NCBI RefSeq assembly: GCF_020531965.1
Contig: NZ_JAJAWH010000017.1
Location: forward strand, 1-64,000
Direction: 5' to 3'
Length of the DNA stretch: 64,000 nt
Origin: Pseudorhizobium xiangyangii
Lineage (GTDB): Bacteria > Pseudomonadota > Alphaproteobacteria > Rhizobiales > Rhizobiaceae
Under the pieces are notes generated by a model that saw only the letters and a list, made by a program, of their open reading frames with translations, was not told where the DNA came from and did no database searches. Positions 25,933 through 35,483 of the stretch are shown piece by piece (position 1 is the stretch's first letter; the number at the start of each line of letters is the position of its first letter). The position numbers and the translations under genes are program-made.

Positions 25933-28119
25933 TTACGAGTTTGCTGCCTGGCTTGGATACCTGGCTTTCAGCTCGAGGCGTCGTCGGTGCAGCACTGGCT
26001 CGGTGTAGCCGTTCGGCTGTTGGCGACCCTTCAGGACGAGATCGAGGGCAGCCTGGAAGGCGATGGAAGCGTCGAAATCAGGTGCCATCGGCCGGTAGAG
26101 CGGGTCGCTGGCGTTCTGGCCATCGACGACGGCGGCCATCCGTTTCATCGTCTCGACGATCTGCTCTTCGCTGACCACCTTGTGATGGAGCCAGTTGGCC
26201 ATGTGCTGCGCGGAGATGCGCAACGTCGCCCGGTCTTCCATCAGTCCGATGTCGTTGATGTCGGGCACTTTCGAGCAGCCGATGCCCTGGTCGACCCAAC
26301 GCACCACGTAGCCGAGGATGCCCTGCGCGTTGTTGTCGAGTTCGCGCTGGATCTCCTCCGGCGTCCAGTTCGGCCGCGTGGCAACCGGTACCGATAGAAT
26401 ATCCGACAGCTTCGCACGCCCACGGGTCTTCAGCCCGGCCTGCACGTCGGCAACATTCACCGTGTGATAATGGGTCGCGTGCAGCGTCGCTGCGGTCGGT
26501 GACGGCACCCAGGCCGTGTTTGCGCCTGCCTTTGGATGGGCGATCTTCTGTTCGAGCATGGCCGCCATCAGGTCGGGCATGGCCCACATCCCCTTGCCGA
26601 TCTGGGCATGGCCGGAAAGGCCGCATTCAAGCCCGATGTCGACATTCCAGTTCTCATAGGCCGAAATCCAGGCCGCCTGCTTCATGTCGCCCTTGCGGAT
26701 CATCGGGCCGGCTTCCATCGAAGTATGGATCTCGTCGCCGGTGCGGTCCAGGAAGCCGGTATTGATGAACACGACCCGCTCGCGCGCGGCACGGATGCAT
26801 TCCTTGAGGTTTACCGTGGTGCGGCGCTCCTCGTCCATGATGCCCATCTTCATCGTATTGACCGGCATGCCGACCGCTTCTTCGACACGGCCGAAGATCT
26901 CGCTGGCGAAGGCAACTTCCTCCGGCCCGTGCATCTTCGGCTTCACCACGTACATGGAGCCGACGCGTGAGTTCTGCCGCCGCCCGCCGGTGCCTATGTC
27001 GTGCAACGCGATCAGCGCCGTCACCATGGCATCCATGATGCCCTCCGGCACTTCGTTCCCGTCGCGATCGAGAATGGCCGGGTTGGTCATCAGGTGTCCG
27101 ACATTGCGCACCAGCATGAGGGATCGTCCCTTCAGGCTGGCGGCATCGCCATCCGGCATCAGATAGTCGAGGTCCGGCTCGAGCCTGCGGATGAAACTCT
27201 TGCCCCCCTTGCTGACCTCTTCTGTCAGGTCGCCCTTCATCAGGCCGAGCCAGTTCCGGTAGGCAACCACCTTGTCTTCGGCATCCACGGCGGCGATCGA
27301 ATCCTCGCAGTCCATGATCGTGGTGATCGCCGACTCGATCCTGACGTCGGAGATCTTCGCCGGGTCGTGGCCGCCGATCGCTGTGGTCGGATCGATAACG
27401 ATCTGGATGTGCAGGCCGTTCTTGCGAAGGATCACGGCTGTCGGCTGCGCCGGCTCACCGAGATAGCCAGCAAATTGCCACGGATCTGCGAGATTGGCCG
27501 TCTTGCCGTCGTTGACCGCAATGGTGAGCGTGCCATCGGTCACCACGAAGGACGTGGCTTCCGTCCAGCTGGCGCCCGAAAGCGGTACGGACTGGTCGAG
27601 GAAATCACGCACCCAGGCAATCACCTTGGCGCCGCGGACGGGATTGTAGCCCTTGGCCTTTTCCGCACCGCCGTCCTCCGGGATGGCATCGGTGCCGTAA
27701 AGCGCATCGTAAAGCGAACCCCAGCGCGCATTAGCAGCGTTCAGCGCATAGCGGGCGTTCATCACCGGCACGACGAGCTGCGGGCCGGCGATCCCGGCGA
27801 TTTCCGGATCGACGCTTCCGGTCGAGACGGTGAAATCCGGGCCTTCAGGCAGAAGATAGCCGATCTCGCGCAGGAAGCTCTCATAGGCCGCCATGTCGGA
27901 CGGAGCACCGTTCTTGCGATACCAATCGTCGAGTTTCACCTGCATTGCATCGCGCTTGGCCAGCAGTGCCCGGTTCTTCGGTGCGAGATCGTGGACGATC
28001 GTGGCAAACTGCGAGAAGAAGCGCTCCACATCCACGCCGGTACCCGGAATGGCCTCCTGCACGAGGAAATCATGCAGCAGCTTGTCGATTGCGAGCCCAT
28101 TCTTGTCGATGCGAGCCAT
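25933..28119 (-). CDS. glcB: Malate synthase G
   Basis: This glyoxylate-cycle enzyme condenses glyoxylate with acetyl-CoA to give malate. The 728-residue length is typical of the monomeric G isoform. Signatures include [68 protein letters not shown] and [30 protein letters not shown] precedes the ATG at 28119; an upstream in-frame start lies outside the family's N-terminus (MARIDKNGL). It converges with the inositol operon, with only 37 bp between stops. It appears intact. Confidence 0.97.
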   Translation of the reverse strand: MARIDKNGLAIDKLLHDFLVQEAIPGTGVDVERFFSQFATIVHDLAPKNRALLAKRDAMQVKLDDWYRKNGAPSDMAAYESFLREIGYLLPEGPDFTVSTGSVDPEIAGIAGPQLVVPVMNARYALNAANARWGSLYDALYGTDAIPEDGGAEKAKGYNPVRGAKVIAWVRDFLDQSVPLSGASWTEATSFVVTDGTLTIAVNDGKTANLADPWQFAGYLGEPAQPTAVILRKNGLHIQIVIDPTTAIGGHDPAKISDVRIESAITTIMDCEDSIAAVDAEDKVVAYRNWLGLMKGDLTEEVSKGGKSFIRRLEPDLDYLMPDGDAASLKGRSLMLVRNVGHLMTNPAILDRDGNEVPEGIMDAMVTALIALHDIGTGGRRQNSRVGSMYVVKPKMHGPEEVAFASEIFGRVEEAVGMPVNTMKMGIMDEERRTTVNLKECIRAARERVVFINTGFLDRTGDEIHTSMEAGPMIRKGDMKQAAWISAYENWNVDIGLECGLSGHAQIGKGMWAMPDLMAAMLEQKIAHPKAGANTAWVPSPTAATLHATHYHTVNVADVQAGLKTRGRAKLSDILSVPVATRPNWTPEEIQRELDNNAQGILGYVVRWVDQGIGCSKVPDINDIGLMEDRATLRISAQHMANWLHHKVVSEEQIVETMKRMAAVVDGQNASDPLYRPMAPDFDASIAFQAALDLVLKGRQQPNGYTEPVLHRRRLELKARYPSQAANS

Positions 28120-28327
28120 ACGGCGCCTCCAGTACGTGATTTTCTGTGAAAGGAAATTCGTACGGGAGCGTTTCGTTTGCAATGGCAGCAACAGGAAATT
28201 GCGTCTTCCGTTATGGAAACTATAGTCCCTAACGGCTGATCGTGATCAGTTCCGCTGATTACTTGGTATGGATGACATAACGTCTATCCCGACTGCTTCA
28301 CGCACGAAGCATGCAGAAATGCAGCCT

Positions 28328-28456
28328 CTAGAAGGTCATCGCGTTGACGACCATCATGACAGGGAGGCCGCCGACAACGACCGCTGCGGTCCAGGCCGCT
28401 GCAAACTTCATCAGATAGGCCCGGCGTTCTTTTCTCTCATCCCACTCGAAAACCAT
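28328..28456 (-). CDS. Small single-span membrane protein (42 aa)
   Basis: A 42-residue frame with a charged start (FEWDERKERRAY) and one membrane segment (FAAAWTAAVVVGGLPVMMVV). GAGG six bases before the ATG (28456) is a good ribosome binding site. It lies upstream of glcB in the same direction and could be co-transcribed or independent. No family assigned. The remaining sequence at 28120-28327 and 28457-28752 holds no gene; an inverted repeat CCGTTA...TAACGG at about 28208-28235 in the glcB leader could be an operator. Confidence 0.55.
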   Translation of the reverse strand: MVFEWDERKERRAYLMKFAAAWTAAVVVGGLPVMMVVNAMTF

Positions 28457-28752
28457 GTGCATCCTCACGCCATCACTGCCGAGATAGAAACACCGCCCCC
28501 TTGAGGAGTCGAGTGGCGTGGATGCAACAGCAAAGATTTAGCTGAGTTGAAGGCATCTGGGGGCTCCCCGCCACCGGCTTCGCTCTGCTCAAACCCGACC
28601 ACACGGTCCAGCATTTCAAAGTCAATACGATCCGTTACGATCTATATCTGCAACTATCGTGAATTGGTCACACTTGTCGGCGATCGAGTTGATGCATAGG
28701 AGATAAATCCCGACGCGTCGCCGGACTGGCGAGCCTCACCCAAGGAGGACTC

Positions 28753-29799
28753 ATGAAAACGAAGTCCCGAGAGCCCGCACTTCGACTACAGAATATATGC
28801 CGATCCTTTGGCACTACGGCAGCGGTGCATGACATATCACTCGATATTCAAAAGGGAGAAGTGGTGTCTTTGGTAGGGCATTCCGGCTGCGGAAAGTCCA
28901 CGCTCCTGCGCATTATAGCCGGTGTAGAAATGGCCGAAACGGGCCAGGTGTTCCTCGCCGGGCGCGAAGTTAACGGCCCAAACACATTCGTGGAGCCGGA
29001 GGCGCGCAGCGTCGGCTTTGTTTTCCAGGACTATGCCCTGTTTCCGCATTTGACTGTCCGCGAGAACATTCTCTTCGGCCTGAAGCGCCAACCGAAGTCG
29101 GAAGTTGGTGCGAGGACCACCGACGTTATCGAGCGCGTCGGGATCGAGCATCTGGTGGAGCGATATCCCCACACTCTCTCCGGCGGCGAACAGCAGCGTG
29201 TGGCGCTGGCACGAGCGCTCGCTCCGCGTCCCAGTATCGTGCTGATGGACGAGCCGTTCTCAAACCTTGACCAGGGACTTCGCGAAAAGGTGCGCAGGGA
29301 TACACTTTCGCTGCTCAAGTCTCTGGACACAACCGTAATCATGGTGACCCATGATCCGCAGGAAGCCCTGTCTACCGGCGACCGTGTCGTCCTCATGCGA
29401 TCGGGTGAAATTGTCCAGGCAGGTTCTCCCTATGATCTGCACGACCGGCCGAGCAGCACCTATGCGGCAGACTTCTTCTGCGCCTTCAACAAGGTTCCCG
29501 GCGTCTACAATGACGGCCGGATTGATACGGCCATCGGTAGTTTTCCACGACAGCTCGACCTCGAGCCGAAAAGTGCCGCGACCCTCTATATCCGTCCTCA
29601 GGCCATCGCTCTGTCACTCGATCACGGAGACCTCTTCGCGACGGTCGAGGAGCGGATCTTCCACGGGGAGGTCGAGCAGATCCTACTGAAGGTAAAGGGA
29701 CTGGATGTGCCACTGAAGGTCAGGACGATGGAGCGTCTGCCGGATGGGATTGATGCGGTCAGAGTGTCCATTCGGTCGGATAGGATTCTGATTTTTTAG
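28753..29799 (+). CDS. Ferric-iron-type ABC transporter ATP-binding protein
   Basis: An FbpC/AfuC-type ATPase, 348 residues. The nucleotide-binding domain has Walker A GHSGCGKST, Q-loop FQDYALFPHLTV, signature LSGGEQQRVALARAL, Walker B IVLMDEPFSNLD and switch His in MVTHD. A C-terminal TOBE-like region (about 240-348) follows. CAAGGAGGACTC precedes the ATG. It comes first in a cassette with a binding protein and a two-domain permease, an unusual order for Fbp systems. Confidence 0.9.
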   Translation: MKTKSREPALRLQNICRSFGTTAAVHDISLDIQKGEVVSLVGHSGCGKSTLLRIIAGVEMAETGQVFLAGREVNGPNTFVEPEARSVGFVFQDYALFPHLTVRENILFGLKRQPKSEVGARTTDVIERVGIEHLVERYPHTLSGGEQQRVALARALAPRPSIVLMDEPFSNLDQGLREKVRRDTLSLLKSLDTTVIMVTHDPQEALSTGDRVVLMRSGEIVQAGSPYDLHDRPSSTYAADFFCAFNKVPGVYNDGRIDTAIGSFPRQLDLEPKSAATLYIRPQAIALSLDHGDLFATVEERIFHGEVEQILLKVKGLDVPLKVRTMERLPDGIDAVRVSIRSDRILIF

Positions 29800-29937
29800 A
29801 AGCCCATCATGGATGGCGGCTTATCCGCGCAATTCCTCATCAAGAAGACGTGATCGCAGCCGGATATGCGTGACCGAACTTGACTTGTAAACTCAAGAAA
29901 TGCTCGAAGCATGGCGTGTTCGTAAATGGAGGGATTC

Positions 29938-30960
29938 ATGAACCTACGTGCAATCAAGACATCCACTTTTCTTGTCAGTTCGCTTCTGCTGACGGCGTCG
30001 GTCGCTACCGCTGCCGAAATCAATGTTTACACAACGCGAGAACCCGCGCTGGTTGCGCCTCTCCTGGAAGCCTTCACGAAGTCGACCGGCACCAAGGTCA
30101 ACACTGTATTCCTGAAGGACGGCCTGGCGGAGCGTGTTGCTTCCGAGGGCGAAAGTTCTCCTGCCGATATTCTGATGACCGTCGATGCCGGCAACCTTGT
30201 CGACCTCGTTGAGAAGGGCGTGACGCAGTCTGCCGAATCCACGGTACTGACGTCTGCAATTCCAGAGCAGCTGCGCGATGCAGACGGCCATTGGTTCGCG
30301 CTGTCCATGCGAGCCCGTGTTCTCTATGCCGCCAAGGATCTCGATCTCGCCAGCTTCAACTACGAAGACCTCGCCGATCCCAAGTGGAAGGGCAAGGTCT
30401 GCATCCGCTCTGGCCAGCACCCCTATAACACGGCACTCTTCGCCGACTATATCGCCCATTACGGTGCTGAAGAGACCGAAAAATGGCTGGCCGGCGTCAA
30501 GGACAACCTCGCTCGCAAGGCCGCTGGCGGCGACCGCGACTCGGCCAAGGACATCCTCGGCGGCATTTGCGACATCGGCATCGCCAACTCCTACTATGTC
30601 GGCCTGATGACGTCCGGCAAGGGCGGTGAAGAGCAGGTCAAGTGGGCCGAGGCCATCAAGGTTATCCTGCCGACCTTCAAGGACGGCGGCACCCAGGTCA
30701 ACATCAGCGGCGCAGCTATCGCCAAGCACGCACCGAACAAGGCCGAAGCCGTAAAGCTTCTGGAATATCTCGTCTCCGACGAAGCCCAGAAGATCTATGC
30801 TGAAGCCAACTACGAATATCCGGTCAAGCCGGGCGCTGCTATCGATCCGATTATCGCTTCCTTTGGTGAGCTGAAGATCGACGACAAGTCTCTCGCGGAG
30901 ATCGTCAGCCACCGCAAGCAGGCAAGCGAGCTCGTAGACAAGGTTGGATTCGACAACTAA
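29938..30960 (+). CDS. Ferric-iron ABC transporter substrate-binding protein (FbpA/AfuA type)
   Basis: A periplasmic iron-binding protein, 340 residues, with a signal peptide (TFLVSSLLLTASVATAAE) and the family start INVYTTREPALVAPLLEAF. Conserved ligand region: GICDIGIANSYYVGLM, with the paired tyrosines that bind iron in this class. GGAGGGATTC precedes the ATG at 29938; an in-frame ATG at 29926 overlaps that site. Iron is the expected ligand by family; other metals are possible. Confidence 0.9.
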   Translation: MNLRAIKTSTFLVSSLLLTASVATAAEINVYTTREPALVAPLLEAFTKSTGTKVNTVFLKDGLAERVASEGESSPADILMTVDAGNLVDLVEKGVTQSAESTVLTSAIPEQLRDADGHWFALSMRARVLYAAKDLDLASFNYEDLADPKWKGKVCIRSGQHPYNTALFADYIAHYGAEETEKWLAGVKDNLARKAAGGDRDSAKDILGGICDIGIANSYYVGLMTSGKGGEEQVKWAEAIKVILPTFKDGGTQVNISGAAIAKHAPNKAEAVKLLEYLVSDEAQKIYAEANYEYPVKPGAAIDPIIASFGELKIDDKSLAEIVSHRKQASELVDKVGFDN

Positions 30961-30968
30961 GGAAGAAG

Positions 30969-30991
30969 AAGGCGCCCTTCCGGGGCGCCTT
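30969..30991 (+). terminator. Hairpin between binding-protein and permease genes
   Basis: AAGGCGCCC (30969-30977) pairs with GGGCGCCTT (30983-30991), followed by CTTTATG. It starts 9 bp after the binding-protein stop. The short T-rich tail suggests a leaky terminator that lowers permease expression relative to the binding protein. Confidence 0.7.
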
Positions 30992-30995
30992 CTTT

Positions 30996-32708
30996 ATGTC
31001 AGGTATGGATCACGCAATGCCAATCAGCTCCGCCGCCGCCCGCTTGACAAAGCGTCCAGGCAGTCGCTGGCTGACGTTCTCGGGGATAATCGCCCTTATC
31101 GTCGTGTTTCCTGTCGCTGGACTGCTGATGGAAGCGCTCAAGGGATCTGCAGGGCTCTGGGCTCATCTCTTTTCCACCACTCTGCCGGTCGCACTTGTCG
31201 ACACGGTTATCCTGCTGTTGGGCGTGGGCGTGGTTACTGCCGTGCTCGGCACAACAACAGCGTGGATGGTGACCGCTTACGAATTTCCCGGGCGACGTGT
31301 GCTGGAATGGGCGCTGCTTCTACCGCTCGCCGTGCCGACCTACATCATTGCCTACGCCTACCTCGACATCCTACATCCCATCGGTTCCGTTCAAGGCGCG
31401 ATCCGCTGGATGCTGGGCTACGACAGCCCGCGGCAGTTTCGTCTGCCTGATGTACGCTCGATGACCGGCTGCATCTTGCTGCTAGGCTTCGTTCTCTACC
31501 CCTATGTCTACATCCCGACACGAGCCATGTTTCTCACTCAGTCGGGAAATCTCATCGATGCGGCTCGTACACTCGGCATCTCCCGTCGCGCGGTGTTTTG
31601 GCGGATCGCACTACCATTGGCTCGTCCCGCCGTCGCCGTCGGCATCAGCCTCGCGCTAATGGAGACCCTCAACGACGTCGGCGCTGCGGAATTCCTGGGT
31701 GTCAGGACAATGACCGTGTCGATCTACACGACGTGGATCACCCGATCCGATCTGCCGGGCGCGTCGCAGATCGCTCTTGCCTTGCTGCTCGTCGTCGTTG
31801 CGCTGGTCGCTTTGGAGCGCTGGGCGCGACGCAAGCAGCGTTACGCCACCGATGCACGGCGCAGCCGCGGAATGGCTTTGCAGCAGGTATCGGCATGGAA
31901 AGGCATGCTGTTGTTGTTTTCAGGCCTGATCCCGGTCTTGCTTGGTTTTGGAGCACCGGCGCTCTACCTCACGACGGAAGCATGGAAGCGTTACCAGTTT
32001 GCAGGCATTTCACCCCGAATTCTCGACGAGGCCGTGAACACGATCGCGATCGCAACGGCGGCGACCGTGGTGACAATCGGCCTGGGTCTTGTCGTTGCCT
32101 ACGCTACTCGCGTCCGCCCAGGCCCGAAATCATCCTGGCTGCTGCGTTTTGCGACCATGGGATATGCCGCGCCTGGTACTGTCGTGGCTATCGGGGTGCT
32201 GATCGTGCTGGCCGGCCTGGACCGATTTATCGACCGTACCGCGATAGCATGGCTCGGGGTCTCGACCGGACTATTGTTCATTGGCTCCGGGGCCGCCGTG
32301 GTCTACGCACTGACTGTGCGCTTCCTCGCGATTTCCGCGGGTGGCATTGAGGCCGGCCTATCGAGAATTCCCGGCTCGCTTGACCATGCATCACGCAGTC
32401 TCGGCCAATCGAGAGCGGGGACATTTCTGCATGTGCATCTGCCATTATCCAGAGCGGCGATTTCGGCCGCCGCCCTGCTGGTCTTCGTGGATTGCGTCAA
32501 GGAATTGCCGGCGACGCTATTGTTGCGGCCGCTGAACGTTGAAACCTTTGCCACACATCTCTACGGCGAGGCTGCAAGAGGCACGTATGAAGAGGCCTCG
32601 ATTGCTGCACTCGCCATTGTCGCGATCAGCATTCTTCCCGTCATTCTGCTCTCTCAGGTGGGACGCAGTCGCGCCGTCGCTCCAAGTCCCATCGGATCGT
32701 TGCAGTAG
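30996..32708 (+). CDS. Ferric-iron ABC transporter permease (FbpB type, two fused domains)
   Basis: A 570-residue inner-membrane permease with about twelve hydrophobic segments in two BPD_transp_1 halves, as usual for FbpB. EAA-loop patterns: DAARTLGISRRAVFWRIALPLARPA in the first half and HASRSLGQSRAGTFLHVHLPLSRAA in the second. Start uncertain: ATG codons at 30996, 31005 and 31017 are all possible, and the first lies right against the upstream hairpin. It ends 6 bp before the convergent toxin gene. Confidence 0.9.
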   Translation: MSGMDHAMPISSAAARLTKRPGSRWLTFSGIIALIVVFPVAGLLMEALKGSAGLWAHLFSTTLPVALVDTVILLLGVGVVTAVLGTTTAWMVTAYEFPGRRVLEWALLLPLAVPTYIIAYAYLDILHPIGSVQGAIRWMLGYDSPRQFRLPDVRSMTGCILLLGFVLYPYVYIPTRAMFLTQSGNLIDAARTLGISRRAVFWRIALPLARPAVAVGISLALMETLNDVGAAEFLGVRTMTVSIYTTWITRSDLPGASQIALALLLVVVALVALERWARRKQRYATDARRSRGMALQQVSAWKGMLLLFSGLIPVLLGFGAPALYLTTEAWKRYQFAGISPRILDEAVNTIAIATAATVVTIGLGLVVAYATRVRPGPKSSWLLRFATMGYAAPGTVVAIGVLIVLAGLDRFIDRTAIAWLGVSTGLLFIGSGAAVVYALTVRFLAISAGGIEAGLSRIPGSLDHASRSLGQSRAGTFLHVHLPLSRAAISAAALLVFVDCVKELPATLLLRPLNVETFATHLYGEAARGTYEEASIAALAIVAISILPVILLSQVGRSRAVAPSPIGSLQ

Positions 32709-32714
32709 CCGTGC

Positions 32715-33215
32715 TTATAAGAGGCGATTTTCGTCGTCTATGAGTTCAAGCTTGGATGGCGCGGCCGGACCCCATTTCCATAGAACCAGATTCATATCAT
32801 CGGGTCCGGCGCCCTTGGCAAAACTGCGAACCAGGAGGCCATTATAGCCTTTTGCGATAAGGGTGCGGGCCAGTGTCTGGGTTGGCGCCTCTCCCAATGT
32901 CCGCATCTGGTCACGCCAGGTCGGATCGGAGAGTGACGCGTCGTCGAGACCGGCTGAACCGAGAGCAACCGCATCGCGGGTATCAAAAATCGTTTGGATA
33001 TCCGCTCGGTAGCTGACCAGTGTCGTTGGCTGCAGGTCGCCCACCTGATTGGCTTCCCGCAGTGCGGTAAGGACAGACAGGGAGGCATAGAGCGCGGGAA
33101 CGCCTTTAGGGTTGAACCGTCCCCCGTAGAGTTCGGCTCCTCGACCCGACATCGGCTCGCGCGCGTAGATCGGGTTTAGCGCGCGGTATAGCTTTCCGGA
33201 ATAGCTGATCGACAC
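32715..33215 (-). CDS. RES-domain toxin (NAD-degrading type)
   Basis: RES toxins of the Xre-RES type II toxin-antitoxin family deplete NAD+ (phosphorolysis or hydrolysis). The 166-residue product shows the family pattern: an Arg in KLYRALNPIYA, a GGRFNPKGVPALYASLS core and a Glu in ALREANQVG, matching the R-E-S arrangement. A GTG start at 33215 lies 2 bp after the antitoxin stop, implying coupled translation. The order antitoxin-toxin is standard for the family. Confidence 0.85.
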   Translation of the reverse strand: MSISYSGKLYRALNPIYAREPMSGRGAELYGGRFNPKGVPALYASLSVLTALREANQVGDLQPTTLVSYRADIQTIFDTRDAVALGSAGLDDASLSDPTWRDQMRTLGEAPTQTLARTLIAKGYNGLLVRSFAKGAGPDDMNLVLWKWGPAAPSKLELIDDENRLL

Positions 33216-33217
33216 GA

Positions 33218-33586
33218 CTAGGCGTGCACACCGGCATCGACTGAGTCGATAAAGTCGAGGACATCCTCGGCTCTTCCTTCGCGGACCAATTGCATGGCGG
33301 TTTGGCCTGAAAATCCGGGCAACGGTTCGGATCGATACCACGCATAGGCCATGAGCGCGGAGCCAAAACGCGGTTCAACCTTGTTTACGACCTCCACCAT
33401 TTCGCGCAACCGCCGTTGGGTCTTGTCCGAGCGAACCCTGTCCTTTCGCTGGACGGCGTCCTTACCCAAGCCCGCCGTGCGCGCAATCTCTTCGCTGGTT
33501 GTGCGGAAGACGTCGGCGATTTTCGCCGGCGCAAACAACCCATGATCTGCATATTGGGCAAGGCCCATCATCCAAGTCCTCTTCAT
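33218..33586 (-). CDS. Xre/MbcA/ParS-type antitoxin (DUF2384)
   Basis: The partner antitoxin, about 122 residues from the ATG at 33586 (a second at 33571 is possible). It has an N-terminal helix-turn-helix-like region (FAPAKIADVFRTTSEEIARTAGL) and the C-terminal toxin-binding domain, AMQLVREGRAEDVLDFIDSVDAGVHA in pattern. In the family it neutralises the RES enzyme and represses its own promoter. The gene lies directly upstream of the toxin. Confidence 0.87.
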   Translation of the reverse strand: MKRTWMMGLAQYADHGLFAPAKIADVFRTTSEEIARTAGLGKDAVQRKDRVRSDKTQRRLREMVEVVNKVEPRFGSALMAYAWYRSEPLPGFSGQTAMQLVREGRAEDVLDFIDSVDAGVHA

Positions 33587-33656
33587 CGTCCGCCATATGT
33601 GACGCAATATAGCGTCAACACTGCCGGCAATCAAGATGGTCACGAACAGCCAACCA

Positions 33657-34130
33657 CTACTTCTGGGCAAAGCCAATCATTGATATCCCGACAGACCATT
33701 GCAGATTATCGAGTTGATGGTCACCTCGCCGCGAGGCAGAAAAGCCGTGCGGCAGCAGTTCATAACATGCCACTGATGCTTCGTTTGGCCCGATGATGTG
33801 GTCGCTTCGCAGGAAGGCCCGGTAGACGATTGAGGGATTTTCCTCCTCCCGAGCGATAAGGCTGAAGGACAATCGCTCAACGGTTCGGCCGGATCCGTTC
33901 GAAAACTCTATCCGAATGGGTCTGGCAGGATCCGTGCAAGCTTGGGAATCGACGGAGGCCTTTACCGAAATTGCCTCGTGCTCGGTCGAATGCCGCTCGG
34001 TTTCGCGCTTGGTCACGACCGAGAGAACTGCGCCGACCACACAGGCAAGAGCGAGTACGGCGTAGCCCGCCTTACGGTTAAAGAAGAAGATGAGGATGAT
34101 AACGCCGATAGCAACGGCCCACGCTATCAC
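33657..34130 (-). CDS. Hypothetical membrane-anchored protein
   Basis: A 157-residue protein I do not recognise. It starts with two hydrophobic segments (IAWAVAIGVIILIFFF and AGYAVLALACVVGAVLSVV) followed by a polar domain that reads like a small beta-sandwich (RPIRIEFSNGSGRTVERLSFSLIARE, ACYELLP). The GTG at 34130 is preceded by GAGG. It lies upstream of the antitoxin gene in the same direction, 70 bp away, but the link is unclear. Confidence 0.65.
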   Translation of the reverse strand: MIAWAVAIGVIILIFFFNRKAGYAVLALACVVGAVLSVVTKRETERHSTEHEAISVKASVDSQACTDPARPIRIEFSNGSGRTVERLSFSLIAREEENPSIVYRAFLRSDHIIGPNEASVACYELLPHGFSASRRGDHQLDNLQWSVGISMIGFAQK

Positions 34131-34380
34131 TCTTGCATCCTCATGGCGTTCCCCTTGCTCATCATGAGTTTGTAAATAAGGGAAATACCTCTGAATGCAA
34201 TGCGGATGACTGAGCCAATTGCGCCACGCTCCCTGGCCGTCGTGGACTTCAAGGCAATCGACAAACCCTTGGGCGTCACCTCCCTTTCCTCCCTAGGCTC
34301 CTTCGATCACCGCGTCCTACGCCTCCAGGATAGTAAAACTCCGCGCGGTATAGCAGCCTCTTGCAGGCGCCAGCCGAAGG
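34131..34380. other. Gap before the operator of the second LacI gene
   Basis: About 250 bp without a gene. It holds leaders for the divergent genes at 34130 and 34433. No tRNA-like fold or terminator was recognised. Confidence 0.3.
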
Positions 34381-34415
34381 TGCTAATGCGTATTATCTGC
34401 TAATACGCATTAGCA
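34381..34415. promoter_or_regulatory. Large symmetric operator (two LacI sites)
   Basis: Two perfect 15-bp arms, TGCTAATGCGTATTA (34381-34395) and TAATACGCATTAGCA (34401-34415), are separated by TCTGC. Each arm contains its own near-palindrome, TAATGCGTATTA, with the central CG of LacI-family operators. This gives two operators with 20-bp centre spacing inside one larger dyad, just 17 bp upstream of the LacI gene start. It probably mediates autoregulation and control of the downstream cluster. Confidence 0.8.
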
Positions 34416-34432
34416 TTTATTGAGTGGGGAGA

Positions 34433-35470
34433 ATGCAGTTGGCCGGCGCAAAGCGTCTGACGCAAAATGACATCGCGAAGCTCGCAGGCGTAAGCCAGGC
34501 GACGGTTTCGCTTGTCCTGAATGGTGCGACAAACGCCGTGGCTCGTATCCCGCAAGAGACGCGGGAGAGGGTGCTCCAGGTCATCCGCGATACCGGCTAT
34601 GTCGCCGATCCAATTGCCCGCCGAATGGCGAAGGGCCATAACCGGATCCTGGGCGTTTTTACCTACGAGCCGGCGTTCCCCAGCGAACAGGCAGACTTCT
34701 TCGCGCCGTTCCTGCTCGGCATCGAGGAAGAGGCCCAGGCACACAACTATGATCTATTGCTTCTGACCGGCGCAGGCGTCGGCAAGGAACGCAAGATTTT
34801 TGGAGACGGCAACCGGTTGCGGATTGCTGACGGTTGCCTTGTTCTTGGTCGCGAATTTGATCGCAGCGAGCTCAAGCAGTTGGTGGCCGGAGATTATCCC
34901 TTTGTCGCCATCGGCCGGCGAGAGGACGCCGGCGGACCGGTTCCTTATGTCGGCGGTGACTACGCCAGCGCAACACAGGAGCTCGTGGAAAAGGCGAAAG
35001 CCCTTGGACATCGGCGAGTGGCCTATGTCGGGCCCTCAGGGCCGGCCGAATCCGTCACTGATCGATGGACGGGATTTTGTGCAGCGCTGCGAGGTGGGGC
35101 AGAGCTCGTCCTGCACGTCAAAAGCTCAGATAGGCCGGCCGGCGAGGTGCTGGAGGCACTCGTTCAATCCGGCGCAACCGCAGTCTTTTTCGTCGAACTG
35201 GCGGACGCCGTTCGCGTGGAGGCGGCAGCGCGCCAACACGGGCTTGCAATCCCAAGCGATTTCTCTGCCGTCGTGCTGGGCAGTCACATCCGGGCGGATC
35301 GAAGCCCGGTGCAGTTCACCTCGTTTGCCATTCCCCGAGAGGAGATGGGCCGCCAGGCGACAGCCACGCTGGTAGACCGCATCGAGAAGGGTGCTCCCAG
35401 ACAACAAATTCTCCTGAAGTGTGAACCGGTGGAAGGGGAAACCCTGGCGCCCGCAAAAAAACGGAAATGA
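34433..35470 (+). CDS. LacI-family regulator of the FAD/CUT1 cluster
   Basis: A 345-residue LacI/GalR repressor. The helix-turn-helix (LTQNDIAKLAGVSQATVSLVLNG) and hinge (GYVADPIARRMAKG) precede a ligand-binding domain. The ATG at 34433 follows GGGGAGA; an upstream GTG (34424) overlaps that site. The large dyad operator upstream suggests autoregulation. It is the first gene of a run continuing through 41958, so it likely controls that importer and enzymes. The inducer is unknown. Confidence 0.9.
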   Translation: MQLAGAKRLTQNDIAKLAGVSQATVSLVLNGATNAVARIPQETRERVLQVIRDTGYVADPIARRMAKGHNRILGVFTYEPAFPSEQADFFAPFLLGIEEEAQAHNYDLLLLTGAGVGKERKIFGDGNRLRIADGCLVLGREFDRSELKQLVAGDYPFVAIGRREDAGGPVPYVGGDYASATQELVEKAKALGHRRVAYVGPSGPAESVTDRWTGFCAALRGGAELVLHVKSSDRPAGEVLEALVQSGATAVFFVELADAVRVEAAARQHGLAIPSDFSAVVLGSHIRADRSPVQFTSFAIPREEMGRQATATLVDRIEKGAPRQQILLKCEPVEGETLAPAKKRK

Positions 35471-35483
35471 CGACGTGAAAGAT

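Noticed and set aside
27001-28149. 382-codon open frame antisense to malate synthase G
   Set aside because: It lies wholly opposite the clearly conserved glcB and has Arg/His-rich sequence without domains, as expected from high-GC codon bias.
29944-30912. 322-codon frame antisense to the iron-binding protein
   Set aside because: No start context or family features; the sense gene has a signal peptide and conserved ligands.
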